Assembly: GCA_014281115.1 (NCBI GenBank)
Contig: JACONQ010000006.1
Span: forward strand, 868,001-932,000
Direction: 5' to 3'
DNA from: Laburnicola sp. R22_1
Lineage: Eukaryota > Ascomycota > Dothideomycetes > Pleosporales > Didymosphaeriaceae
DNA length: 64,000 bases
The notes below the pieces were generated by a model that was not told the origin of the DNA, did not search any database, and saw only the letters and a program-made list of their open reading frames with translations. Below, one piece after another: positions 46,566-58,399 of the stretch. How positions within the stretch are numbered: position 1 is the stretch's first letter; every line of letters begins with the position of its first letter. The translations under genes were made by a program, and so were the position numbers.

Positions 46566-46961
46566 GTCGAATTTCACGCAGGACAAAAAGTGAAGTGCAG
46601 GAACAGTGTTCGGGCAGCCGCTGCCACAAGCAACGCTCTTGTTCTCGAATAGATAGCCGGTGCCGGCACCAACCTCGCATATGGTCGGTCCATCACGGAC
46701 GCAATTTTCATTCGCGCACGGCAGACTTTTCAGGCTTCTGGCGGGGTGGCGCTAGCATGACGCATGGCCGCCAAACTGAAGGCTTTGGGGGCTTTTCTGC
46801 TTGATGGGACGGAAGAAATGGTCAATGCATCATCTTGTGTGTTGTGGGGTGTGCAGGTGGCCGGGTGCGGCGGAGTGAAGAGCTTGGACCGCCGAAAGTG
46901 GCAGCAGGCTCGTCATCGTGGATCAGAGCCATGGAGACTTCTGCGCTCCATCGCCTGACGC
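46566..46961. promoter_or_regulatory. Divergent intergenic region
   Basis: 396 bp between the transporter start (minus) and the next gene (plus). No distinct motif. Confidence 0.45.
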
Positions 46962-47755
46962 ATGGAAGCTCCCACCATGTTTGCGAGAACCGTGCTGCGA
47001 ACGGCGCGTTGCACCCATGCCTCCAACGTATCCATGCTCCGTCTCCGCGCTTCAAGAAACGTCTCGACGCTCCCCGAGAATCCACACATAGTACGCACAC
47101 CTCCGCTGCCACCCCAATGGCTAAGCTAACGGGTGCAGTACGTCTTCCCACACCCCTCCGACCCGTCCCTCTCCCTCCTCTCTCTCCTCCCGACCAGCCC
47201 ACCAAACCCCCATCTCTCCCTCGGAAGCACCACCTCCATCCCGCCCACGCCCCAAACCTTCACATCAAACCCACACTTCTACCCGATCCTCCAGTCCGTC
47301 CTAAGCACCCACGCAACCTCGGACCCGCGCGTCCAACAACAAGCCGCCGTGTTCGCCTCGCCAGCCGGCTTCAACCTCGGCGGCCCCTCTGCCAGCAACG
47401 ACGGCGCAGGCGGCGCAAATCACCAAGCTGGCATGGGCGGCGGCAACAGAGGTGGATGGATCCATGTCAGCGATGAGAGGAACCCGCCGGACTGGGGGCG
47501 CATCGCGTGGCCAGAGGATATTTTTGGGAGCGTCGAGGTGGATGGGCAGGGACGGCTGCTGGGGAATTGGCAAGATAGTGGGACGTATAGGATGCTCACT
47601 AGGGAGGGCATGTGAGTTAACCGTATCCTGATATCGACCGAGGTCGAGCACGTGCTGATGTTGTGATTTACAGACTCGGATTATCGCCGTACTTGAGGGA
47701 GAAGCTTGTCCAGCGGTTGCGGGAGCTAGAGGTCGAAGTGAAGCAGCGCGGTTAG
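46962..47755 (+). CDS. Uncharacterised, probably mitochondrial protein
   Basis: Three exons (46962-47090, 47139-47611, 47674-47755; introns 48 and 62 bp) give 227 residues. I do not recognise a named family. The N-terminus from the second Met (46977), MFARTVLRTARC and SMLRLRASRNVST, is basic with Arg and Ser and lacks acidic residues, as in a mitochondrial presequence. The core contains YVFPHPSDPSLSLLSLLP, a Gly/Asn-rich linker (GGANHQAGMGGGNRGG) and a well-ordered end GGWIHVSDERNPPDWGRIAW, GSVEVDGQG, then GLSPYLREKLVQRLRELE, which reads like conserved sequence. The last 27 codons are only seen after removing the second intron. No membrane helix or catalytic motif is evident. It lies head-to-head with the MFS transporter. 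Confidence 0.78.
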
Positions 47756-48528
47756 ATTGCGTGTTGATTACGCCAAATCTCCACTCCATGAACACCATCG
47801 CGCGTTATAGTACGCTCAAGATACGCGGGGCAATGCATGGTCCTCGTACGAAGACCGAGATGACGTTGGCATGGGCAGAAAACTGCAGCCACGGCGTATT
47901 GGTTAATGCTGTCCTAGCATACATACACTATACCAGCATCTTGAAAGACTGCCTAGCGAAGGGCCAACAGGGACAGCAGACGTGGAACCAGCGGCCATAG
48001 CGTCGGATTGTGACTGCACTTGCTCTGTAGAGCCGTAGCACCCGGGCCAAAAAAGACGGCTTAGAACACGTGCAAGGCGCGCAAGGAGATCAAATGGTAT
48101 CAATCGCTTCATTAAGCCTAAGCCTGCGTACATGTAAGAGATAAACGTACGTCAATGCTAGCTAATCGTCAGCCCATGGCCCTAGTGAAATGATCCATCC
48201 CACGTCATCAATCGCTCTGCAACTACGATCAAGTCCGAGGTAGTCATATCCAAGCCCCAAGCTCAACAACAAATAGTAATGACCAGCGAACCTTGACATG
48301 GTTCTTAGCTAGGCTAAAGATATAATCGAAATAGAAGTTACAAGAAAGGTAGGAGAGCGTAGTTGGTTTCACTACGAGATGTGATAGAGAAATGGCCGCG
48401 CGCTGACTGACATGTTGGAACCCAAGATGGAATAGACATGGTTGCTCACACCCGTCGATTGAACGGGGCGGCTTCCGAAAACGCCAGGAAGACTGAGACA
48501 AAGAGGAAAGAAAGGTAAAGTCGTGCGA
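47756..48528. other. Intergenic between convergent genes
   Basis: 773 bp with 3' regions of the mitochondrial-type gene and Opy2. No other feature recognised. Confidence 0.55.
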
Positions 48529-49956
48529 TCAAAGATCGCTCCTATGGTCATCCGAAAAGGGACTCTCCGTGCGCTTCGACGCGGCGCTGTGCCGCTTTGC
48601 CGACTCTTCGACGATCGGTGTCATAGGCGCCTGCAACCTGCTCGACCGCGACGTATTTCGTTGTGGTACGCTAGGCCCGTCAACACTAGAGTTGTCGGAG
48701 AAGGGTGATTGCAGCGAGCTTGGCGTGTCCGCGAAGTCGCTGACTAGGTCGCTGTCGCGCAGTAAGCTGCGACGGGCGCGTGCGTGATCGTCATCATCGG
48801 ACTCGGAGTCCGATTCCACATCCCCGGCTTTGCGTGCACGTGCGTGCCCGATACCACCATCGGAAGAAGTGACGGAATAATCGGTGAGGGGTCGCGTAGG
48901 TTGTTGTACAGCGGTGTCGGGTGTGGCTGTCGAGCCTGTGAGATCGCTTCTGTTTGAAGATGCGCTCTTGGGCGGTGTGACATCGGACCCTTTCTTTTTC
49001 GTGATATTGAGTGCACGTACAGGGCCCAGTGTAGCGGTACTCCGAACGGATGGTTGTGGGCTCAAGGACGAAGAAGCGCTTCCCATGCGTGGCATTTGGA
49101 TACGGATAGGCTTCACTGTGTGCTTGGGGTCAATCTGGGGAACAGGTGGTGTTTCCATCATGGGCGTCTCCACAGGGCTGTTGGAACCACTGGACTTGAC
49201 GCTGACGACGGCTGCCTTTCCTCGTACAATAGTCTGGGCGGGCAGAGGTGAAACGATAGCGTTCTGGCGGTAGACGGTCGAGGCAACGCTAGCACGAGCA
49301 AGACTGGGCGCGATGCTGCTGCGAGCGTAGCTGCTGCGCGCATCGGTGGATGCAGAAGCCATCGAGTCGCGGAAATCGGGTACGAAGAAGTGCTGTTCGG
49401 AGGCTGCGTACGGACTGCTGAGGCCAGACGAGGGAGACATGGCGGGAATCGGTGGGACAGGAGGGACCAGCAGATCTGGGGATGCAGGCCCGGAGCGGTT
49501 TGTGACACCGGGGATGTAGGCTATCTGGATGATGTTGGACGCGCGTGTGAGCACGGAAGAGGCCATGGAAGCGACCGTGTGCGTCGAGGCCCTGGTGCTC
49601 CGCCGGGACGCGAAATCGTCGTCTCGCTTCTCCTGGGTTGTCGACATGTCCACATCTTGCCATTCCGCTCCATCGTACTGCCGTCTCTTGCCCTTCAAGC
49701 AGAATTTCCAGATGGCGAAGACCAAAATGGCGATGAAGGCGACGCCACCGACAACACCGCCTGCAATTGCTCCGACGTTCGGTTTGGCTGGGCTGGGAGA
49801 CGAGTCGACGGCGATGGCGCGACAGAAGGCCTGAGGGCAGGCATCGCAGGTGGCAGTCGTCTGGACGCAGATGTCGCCGTTGGAGCAATTGAGACCGACG
49901 CACGAGGGCGCCTCGTCCGGAGGGCACACGACGCAGCGACGGAATATGGTGCGCAT
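48529..49956 (-). CDS. Opy2-type membrane anchor
   Basis: A single-pass plasma-membrane protein that in yeast anchors the Ste50-Ste11 module of the osmotic (HOG) and filamentation MAP kinase pathways. From the Met at 49956 it has 475 residues. The extracellular head holds eight cysteines at 8, 11, 19, 24, 30, 37, 40 and 45 (CVVCPPDEAPSC...ICVQTTATCDACPQAFC), the Opy2 N-terminal pattern. A transmembrane helix follows at about 61-85 (IAGGVVGGVAFIAILVFAIW) and then a stop-transfer KFCLKGKRR. The long cytosolic tail is Ser/Pro-rich, with acidic (DVESDSESDDDD) and SP sites. There is no signal peptide. A short upstream exon is possible (an ATG near 50043 with a splice to before 49956), but its intron would be only about 40 bp, so I keep the simple start. 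Confidence 0.85.
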   Translation of the reverse strand: MRTIFRRCVVCPPDEAPSCVGLNCSNGDICVQTTATCDACPQAFCRAIAVDSSPSPAKPNVGAIAGGVVGGVAFIAILVFAIWKFCLKGKRRQYDGAEWQDVDMSTTQEKRDDDFASRRSTRASTHTVASMASSVLTRASNIIQIAYIPGVTNRSGPASPDLLVPPVPPIPAMSPSSGLSSPYAASEQHFFVPDFRDSMASASTDARSSYARSSIAPSLARASVASTVYRQNAIVSPLPAQTIVRGKAAVVSVKSSGSNSPVETPMMETPPVPQIDPKHTVKPIRIQMPRMGSASSSLSPQPSVRSTATLGPVRALNITKKKGSDVTPPKSASSNRSDLTGSTATPDTAVQQPTRPLTDYSVTSSDGGIGHARARKAGDVESDSESDDDDHARARRSLLRDSDLVSDFADTPSSLQSPFSDNSSVDGPSVPQRNTSRSSRLQAPMTPIVEESAKRHSAASKRTESPFSDDHRSDL

Positions 49957-51315
49957 CACGTTTTCGACGTCTAGACTGTCAGCTGGGTGGGCCGGCAGCG
50001 TGTTGGGGAGGTGGTGGGTTACCTCTTTGGCCGAAGGCCGCCATGGCGACGGTCGGGGGTTGTGGGACGGGCACTGCCAGACAAAGGAGCGGCGGACTGG
50101 CAGGCGACGAGGGCGAGGGCGAGGGCGTTGCAACGAAGAGAAGGAGATGGGTAACGAGTGACTGAAGACGGAAGGCCTGGAGGGGAGTCTGAGGCGGCAG
50201 GCGTGGAGAGGAAGGTCGACCACGGGCCGTGGAAGGGCAGGTGATGGGGCGGGCTGGATGCGCAGCGCGCAGATTGGCAGAGTGGGCCCCGTCGCTGTTC
50301 AGTGTTCGTACGACGTAAGCGGACTGGTGTTTCGAAAGCGCGGGCGGACGGGCCAGGTGCTGCCGTGTGCGGGCGCAGCTGGCGCGACAAAGAAACACGC
50401 CTTTGTTGTTCGGGCTGCCGTCGCCGTTGAAGGTTGAATGTTGAGATGGCAGAGACAGGCACTGGACAGGGCGACAAGCGTGAAGGCAGCAGCTACGTAG
50501 TATACGGGGCAAAGCGGGCGCTGGCAGCGGACGGCGGGGCCCCGGTGCGCATCCTCGCTGGGCCAGCCGGGATACACGGTGTAGCGCTCGACGGTGTTCA
50601 CTGCACGCCGGAACCGCCCCTGGTTCGCGTCCTCCTTTCACTGTGTCCATGTTTGTGTGCCTCGAGTAGGTAGCATGCAACCGGACGGCCATCTAGAGCG
50701 AGGCCTCGACAACATCCTTGGCCGTGAGACAACTGCAACAGGCAAATGTCCTGTTAAATGCCCGAAATCACCGCTTCTTCTGGCCCGTCCACCTAGACCT
50801 ACCTAGCAATTACACGCGTACCAAAGAGCCGCCTGCAAGCCTACCATATTGCTGTGCTATTGCATCGTGTCCCGCACACCGCAATGAACACAAAACGAGC
50901 ATCATCATGCTCCGGCCATATTCTTGACCACTGCCAATCCGATATCCCCGCTTGTTCCGTCACATGCCTTCAACCCTTCCAAGGTTGCAGGATCAAGAGA
51001 AGAACTGTATGTGATGGAAGTTCAAGGTACCCGTAGGCAGTGAGCAGGTCGATCGACCTGAGTCTCGCCGATCCGCTGACGATTGAATTGCTGATCCGGT
51101 CCAGTCACTTGTCAAAGCATGGACGGCACTGCTGCACGTCGCATTAGCGTCCTGATCATTCAGCGTAGATCGATCAGCAAGCTCAGGCACGACCTATACC
51201 TTCAGAACCGACGTCAACAGTGCAATCTAGGGTTCGGATCTTCACTAACGAGAGGCAATGGAGGCTGGGAGTGTACGATGCGAAGGTGGCAGGCTGCGGC
51301 GCCAGGGAGATAAAG
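49957..51315. other. Intergenic to the AT-block edge
   Basis: 1.36 kb between Opy2 and the right AT block. It should hold the Opy2 promoter. The open frames on both strands overlap one another and lack protein-like features. Confidence 0.5.
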
Positions 51316-51560
51316 TCGCCCAAGGCTGTGGCTATAACTACTAACTTACAACCTGCGTTAACTATAGGTTACTATTAGCGAAATAGTTTTTATAACTTTA
51401 GTATTTTTAAAGCTTATTTATTTTAGGCTACTTTTTTTACTAATTACCTTTTTATTTTATATATTATTAAAAATATAAATATAAGTACTTAGTTCTTAAA
51501 CGTAAAGTAAAAAATAAAAGTAGTAATATTATATAGGTATTTACTTACTAAGCTCTAACG
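51316..51560 (+). repeat. AT-block edge sequence, inverted copy of the left block edge
   Basis: Starting TCGCCCAAGGCTGTGGCTAT, this aligns with the reverse complement of about 834 to 470 over its whole length, with most differences being C-to-T or G-to-A and an extra 129-bp insert in the left copy. Both gene-block edges therefore end in the same repeat family, facing opposite ways. Confidence 0.85.
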
Positions 51561-52587
51561 AAATTTTTAGTATAAATATTATATAGTAATATAATAGTAT
51601 ATTATTTGTATCTCTTTATAAATAATAGTAGTAAGAGCCCTTAGGTTACTTTGTATTACAGTCGCTATACACACACTCTTTTATTTCTTTTAGTTGCCTA
51701 TTCTTTTAAAGGACCTATTTTATATTATTTTTATTATAGTCTTATTATTATTAGTCTACTAGTAGAGATATATCTGCATAGTATTATAGATTATAAGTAG
51801 GTAGAGGTACTAGTACGTGTAGTTCTTATTAATATTCTCTTTAATAGTAGTTAACTATATATAAGTAGCGAAATTATAGTTATAGTTATTCTAAAAGTGC
51901 TTTTATAGTAGGTAAAGATTCTAGAGCTTTATTATATACGCCGCGTACGCTAGACTATTATATAACTACTTATATAGTAGCAATAGGCTAACCTTCTTAA
52001 GCTAGATAATTTAGAGATCTATCTATACCTAGCATAGGTCTAGTAGGCCTCTTAGATGCTATATACCTATTTCTTTAAATATATCCTTTAGCCTTTTAGT
52101 ATATAATAGAATTATAGCTTTATTAACTTATATATACACTTTAATAAGTACTCTAGACGTAAAGATAAGTTATATTAGTTAGTTTAGCTATAGTATTACG
52201 TTTAATATAGTAGTAAAAGGAGAAGATAAAGAATAAAGCAAGTAAGTAGTATTGCTAAGAAGTATTTTAATCTATTATGCGGACTTATAGGGAGCTAGTT
52301 AATAGTTAATAGTTTTGCCTATAGTAACGCATTATATATACTTATAGTATATAAGTATAAAGTAGTTACTAATATATATATAGACATAGTATACCTAACT
52401 AATATAATTAATATTACGTAACTTATTACGTAACTAATAACTAAGCGTACACGCTTACTATAGCTAACTAACATCCCTTATAGTAAAAATAGCCAAAGAA
52501 AAAAACAAAAAAATACACACATTTACTTACTAACTTTACAAAAAAATTATTTTAATTAAATTATAGTATAAAGTTTATAATATATAT

Positions 52588-52714
52588 GTATTATTAAATT
52601 AACTATTTAGGAGTAGAATAATAAAGGCTTTTATCTTAAATAATATAATAAAAAAGTAGAGCCCTCTACTTAGTAATTAAAAAGAGCGTAAAAATATAAT
52701 TATAAAAAAGTTTT
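52588..52714 (+). repeat. 129-bp dispersed repeat, copy D (RIP-mutated, 127 bp)
   Basis: Same orientation as copy C with nearly all differences C-to-T or G-to-A and a 2-base deletion in the A run. Short AATATATA sequences on both sides may be the decayed target duplication. Confidence 0.8.
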
Positions 52715-52772
52715 AATATATAAATACCTATCTTTAGTCTTTTTATAACCTATATAGTCGCATTGTCTATTT

Positions 52773-52979
52773 TATAAGGGGCTAAGCGCCCTTCTACTAG
52801 TTACTTAGCCTGCTGCCTTAGAGCTCTAAGTCTGTGCTCCTTAGAGACTTGGAGCGCTAAGTCTATACTTCTGCCAAGCTAAAAGTATATAAGTTAATAG
52901 CTAGAGTTACCTTTAGAACTCTATTAAATTTATAAGTTTACTTAGGTAACTCTAACCTCTTAGTCTAAAGCCCCTTATA
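52773..52979 (+). repeat. Left LTR of gypsy element
   Basis: 207 bp beginning TATAAGGGGCTAAG and ending AAAGCCCCTTATA; closely matches 60333-60539. Confidence 0.9.
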
Positions 52980-53049
52980 TTAAATTTAATTAATCTCTTA
53001 TAATAAGGGAGCTTGCGAGATTTTCTTAATACGCTAAGAATAATCCTAT

Positions 53050-53340
53050 AAATAAACATATAGTTAAGTTAGATACTAAAATCTCTTAATCTTATAAAAC
53101 AAATACGCAGTGAAGTTAGATATTAAGATTTCTTAACCCTATAAATAAATATATAATTAAGTTAGATACTAAGATTTCTTAACCCTATAGAATAAATATA
53201 TAGTTAAGTTAGATACTAAGGCCCCTTAACCCTATAAATAAATACGTAGTTAAGTTAGACACTAAGATCCCTTAACTCTATAAATAAATACGTAGTTAAG
53301 TTAGATATTAAGATCTCTTAACTTTATAGAACAAATATAA
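53050..53340. repeat. Tandem repeat, six units of 45-47 bp, in gypsy leader
   Basis: Units carry GTTAAGTTAGATACTAAG at a spacing of 45-47 bp (near 53063, 53110, 53156, 53203, 53249 and 53294). It lies between the left LTR and the gag-like region, so within the untranslated leader. Confidence 0.85.
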
Positions 53341-55539
53341 GTATAATAGAGGGAGCACTAGGGTCTTTTTATAGAAGGGAGAATATTCTTATCTCTTGCC
53401 TAGCGTAATAAGTTACTAAACTCTAATAATAAGAAGCTATAAAGGTAAATATTACTACTAACCTTACTAAGAAACTATATATAGGAGGTTATAATAAGAT
53501 AAAGTATATATAAAAAATTAAGTTAGTTTGCTAGTATCTATAAAACTAAAGGTTAATAGGGCCCTAAGTACCTCCCTAAAAGGGGAAGGAGGCCTAGAAT
53601 ATAAAAGGAGACGCTCTTTAAGATACACTAACGTAAATTATAGGCTATCTTACTAGCTTAAAGTAGCTTTAAGTTATACTAGTAGCTTAATAAAACACTA
53701 GTAAGTAGCTCTAGGCCTTACTAGAAGTAATTGCTAATTAACTCGCCTAATTAGAGTAATATACTAAAGTAGAGACTATACCCTTAGCCTTCTTCTAAAT
53801 AATAATAGTAATACTAGCGCCTAGCAAAGCGCTACTAGAGCGCTAGCGCTCCTAACTCTCTAACTTAAAGTTGTTTTCTAAAAGCTATTAGGATTACTAA
53901 TATTAGAAATATATAATAAAGGCTAAAATCTATAAAAATTGCCCCCTTCTAGGGAACGTAGTTAATTATATTATAAGTAGGCTAATAGGTAAGGTAGTAG
54001 ATATCGCACTAGTCTTTATAGAGAAAGGAACCTATTCTAAAGACAAATTCTAGGATTTCTTAAATATAAGCTTCTATAATAGGTTAGTAGAGAAGTAAGT
54101 ATAGAATAGACTATTCCATAGCTAATAGGGTAAAACCCCACTAACTAAGTTTAATACTAACTTTATGCGTCTAGCTACTAAGGCTAATAAAGATAACTAG
54201 GAGAACTTAAAAAATATTTACTAGAGAGCCTTATATATAGACTTATAGAATAGGCTAATTACGCTAACGATCTCTAAAAACTAGGACCTTATAATACTTA
54301 TAGATAGAATTAATATAGTTAAGGAAAATATTTATTATATAAAGATATTAAAGTCCTTCTACGTAGTAGTCTTTTTCTTTACTAAGTCTACTAATACTAT
54401 AAATTAGGAACTTATATATTCTAGCACTATAAGAACTACTAAAGCAAATCCTCTAAAGACTAAGAAGCGCGCTAAATAGGTCTCTAAGAAGAAGCTAGAG
54501 AAGTGCTATAAAAAAGGCGCATGCTTTTACTATAGTAAAAAGGGATATAGTGTTTAGAGTTATTACCTCTAAGCTATAATACTCTTAATATAAGCTAGGG
54601 CTAGTAAGGCCTAGAAGATAAATAGTAGTAATAAGGATATTAATAGCTTAGTAGAGTTAGAAAACTAGCTTTTCCCCCTAAAAGTTATTAGAGGGAGGAG
54701 ATAAAGTAGGTTATAGAGGAACTAGAAGAGAACTTTAATATATATAAAAAGACATAGCTAGATTTAACACTAATTACTATAAACACTCTTATTAATAATA
54801 TTGCCTTTGCGTATACTATGCTTAATTTAGAGTATTTAACTATTGTCTTTATATCTAAGAAGTTTGCTAGAAATGCTAACCTATAATATATTAGTTTAAA
54901 TAACCCCTATTAAGTAATAGAATTTAAAGAAGTAACTTTCTTAGTTTATAAAGCCGCTTATATAGAGATAGATATTAAGGGGCACGTTAAAATAATATAG
55001 GCTTATATTAATAGGAAAAAGGAGAACTATAAATTAGTTTTTAGATTGCTATAGTAGAAGAAGAACGCTATATTAGTAGCCTTAAAGAAATAGTTTATAT
55101 ATATAGGGTCCTTCTATATAAAAATTAGAGATAAGTATGGGAGACAAATTCCTACTTCTAGTTAAAAAGTCTTAGCTATATTATTTATAACCTTAAATAG
55201 GAGAAACACAAAAGAAAAAAAATAGGCTAATAGTCTTTACTACCTTTCTTAAGGATATCTAGAAGGCTCTGGCCCTAAAGACTAAAGTAGACCTAAGAGA
55301 CTATCTTCCTAAGTAGCTTCTAGACTAAGTAGAAGTTTTCTTAAGAGAATAAGCTAATAAACTTTCCCTATTATAAGGCCCTAGAATTAATTACTTAATT
55401 TTCCTTATTAAGAAGAATAAAGAGACTCTAGAGATCCCCTTTAGCCCCTTCTATAGTATATTAAAGAAGGAATTGCTAGTTCTCTATAAGAAACTAATAG
55501 AGTACCTTAACTATAGCTTTATTTAGGTAAGTAAGTCTA

Positions 55540-56750
55540 GCGCTATAGCACTAGTATTATTTGCAAGGAAACCTAGAGGAGGTCTATAGTTTTATATAGA
55601 CTATAGGGCGTTAAATACTTTATTAAAGAAGAACTACTACTTCCTTCCTCTTATTAAAGAGATATTACAGCTTTTTACTAAGGCTAAGTAGCTAATAAAG
55701 CTAGATATAATTTAGGCCTTTTATAAGTTAAAAATAGTAAAAAAAAATAGTAAAAAAAAAAATAGTAAAAGAAAAAAATAGTAAAAGAAAAAAAAATAGA
55801 AAATAGCTTTCTAAACCTAGTTTAGGTTATATAAGTGGCTAGTAGTCCCTTTTAGACTAGCTAATACACTAAGCACCTTTTAAAGATATATTAACTATAT
55901 TCTAAAGGAGTACTTAGATAACTTTTGCTCTACTTATATAGATAACGTCTTTATATTTTCTAGTAGATTTTTAAGGGACTATTAAGATAAAGTATAATAG
56001 GTAGTAGAGAAGTTAGGCAAGATAGGGCTATACTTAGATATTAAAAAGTGTAAGTTTGCGGTTACTAAGACTAAATACCTTAGATTTATTATAGAGTATA
56101 GAAAGGGGATTAGTATAGATCTATAGAAGGTTAAAGCTATTTAGAATTAGACCCCTTCTATAAATATAGAGGGTGTTTAGAGTTTTTTAGAGTTTGCTAA
56201 CTTCTACTAGAAGTTTATAAAGAACTTCTTAAAAGTAGTATTTCTATTAATAAAGTTAACTAAGAAGAAAACTCCCTTTTTATAGGGGTAGGAATAATAG
56301 TAAGCCTTTAACTAGTTAAAGAAAGTGTTTTGCACTAAGCCTACACTAGCCTACTTTAATACTAAGAAGGAAGAAGTATTAGAGACTAACTCTTTAGGCT
56401 AGGCCTCTAAAGCCTACTTGTTATAGTTTAATATAGAAAAAGTCTTTAGGCTAATTACTTACTTTTTACTAAATATACTTCTGTAGAGGCAAACTATATA
56501 ATTTATAATAAGGAGATGCTTATAGTTATTAAAGTAACTAAGAAGTAGTATAATATACTTTAGACTGTTTTCTATATACTTATATATACTAATTATAAGA
56601 ACCTTATATACTTTATAAAGTCTAGAGGATTAAATAAAAGGCATATACGCTAGGCTAATACTTTTAGTAAATATAATATAATATTCTAATATAGACTAAA
56701 AACTATTAACTTAAGGGCAGATGCCCTTTTGCAACACTAGTAGAATATAT
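55540..56750 (+). pseudogene. Gypsy reverse transcriptase and RNase H relic
   Basis: Translated segments still show an RGGL..FYIDYRALN stretch and KLDII of the reverse transcriptase, the catalytic box as YIDN in place of the usual Y-x-D-D (near 55936), and an RNase H tail with YNKEML and LRADALL. Frames are broken by TAG stops and an A-rich insertion around 55735-55800. The enzyme cannot be functional. Confidence 0.85.
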
Positions 56751-57239
56751 CTACTAATACTAAAAATAACTAAATTAAGTACTATAAAGTCTAACTCCTT
56801 AAAAAGGTTTCTTTAAGGAATAGAAATATTAGGCTCTAAATATCTATAGCCCTAGCGATATAAGCTTTGCCTAAAAGGCTTAACCCCCCTAAAGAAGAAG
56901 AGAGCTAGGCTAAACGTAAGAAACACTAGTCCTCTTCTCCCTACTTACTAGAAAAGTTTCTTTTTAGACTAAAAATACACCCTTTAGTAAACCTAAACTT
57001 AGATAAACTATAGTCTTATAGCTTAGAGGAAGATTTTATATTAAGAAAAGTAAAAAAGTGTATTGTTTACTATAGTCGCACTTTCTCCTTCTTTCTAAAC
57101 CTAAAGGTTGCTATATAAGAATATAATATTAATAATACTAGTTACCTCTAGTACTAGAAATAAAGATAGGTCCTAGACTAGAAATCTCTATAAATAATAC
57201 TAGTTGCTGCAGTCTATAACTCCCCTATATTTAGGCACC

Positions 57240-57770
57240 TAGAGAGAGAGATTACCTATAAAATAGTTACTAAATTATACTTCTTTTTAAAAATATTAGA
57301 CTTTATTTATAAATTTATTACGAACTATAATATATATAGAAGAACTAAGCTATAAAGAGATATAAAACAAGGGCTACTAAAACCTCTTCCCCTTCTAGAC
57401 TAGATATAGAAGAAGATCTCTATAGACTTTATTACTAAGCTTTCTATAAGTAGGGGAAACATAAATATAATAGTAGTGTGTAATAGGCTAGAAAAAGAAA
57501 TAGTTTTAGTCCCTCTGCTAGACTTAGAGGTAGAAATAGTAGTAGAGGCATTCCTTTATTATATTATAGCCTACTATTAGCTCTCTAACACTATAACCTC
57601 TAACTATAGAGGTTAATTTATAAGCAACTTTTAAAGGTATCTATATAAGAGAATAAAAATCTAAAGGAGATTATTCTTCTCTAAATACCTAAAGACTAAT
57701 AGTACTATAGAATATATAAATTTTATAATTAAAGCATACCACTACGTCTTTATATAATAGGACTAGAAGA
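57240..57770 (+). pseudogene. Gypsy integrase relic
   Basis: Fragments KISIDFITKLSISRG, VEAFLYYIIAYY and ITSNYRG match the DDE integrase core of Ty3/gypsy elements. The second catalytic Asp is changed to Asn and stops interrupt the frame, consistent with RIP. Confidence 0.8.
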
Positions 57771-58399
57771 ATTAGGCAAGAAGCTACCTCTACTAAAGTA
57801 GCACTATTCTTTCTCTAATATAGATATAATATAGACTTATCTAAGCTAGATATAGAAATAAAAGCTACTAACTATTACTAGTAGAATTTGCAACTAGTAA
57901 AGTCTACTAAAGCTTTACTATAGAAGTTTTAAAAAGTTTTTATATTTATCTAAGCTAAAATAGCTAAGTTCTAATAAGAGTAGAAGTAGTAAGCAAACTA
58001 GCACTAGAGAGACGCTTCTATATTAAAGGAAGGAGATAAAGTCTAGCTCTAGTATAGAGACTACCTATCTAACTCTTACCTTAATAAGAAGTTAGACTAG
58101 AAAAATGCAAAGTTTATAGTTATATAAGTAGTAAACTCTTATAATATAGAACTAAATATCCTACCTAGAGTTTACTTAGTGTTTTTAGTAAATTATCTAC
58201 GCCTAGCTAAAGAAGATCCTCTCTCTAGCTAGGCTATAAATAATAGGAAACTAGAGGCTATTATTATTAAAAAGAAAAGAAATAAGTTATAAAAATATCT
58301 TAGCTAAGAAATCTACCTAAAGGGGAAAAGGGCTATAAAGATTACTATACTAAGTTAAGTAGTTAGATAACACTAATCTAACTTGATAACCTACTGCGA

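Noticed and set aside
53050..53340. CRISPR-like regular repeats
   Set aside because: Units are directly adjacent with no unique spacers, in a retrotransposon leader of a eukaryote.
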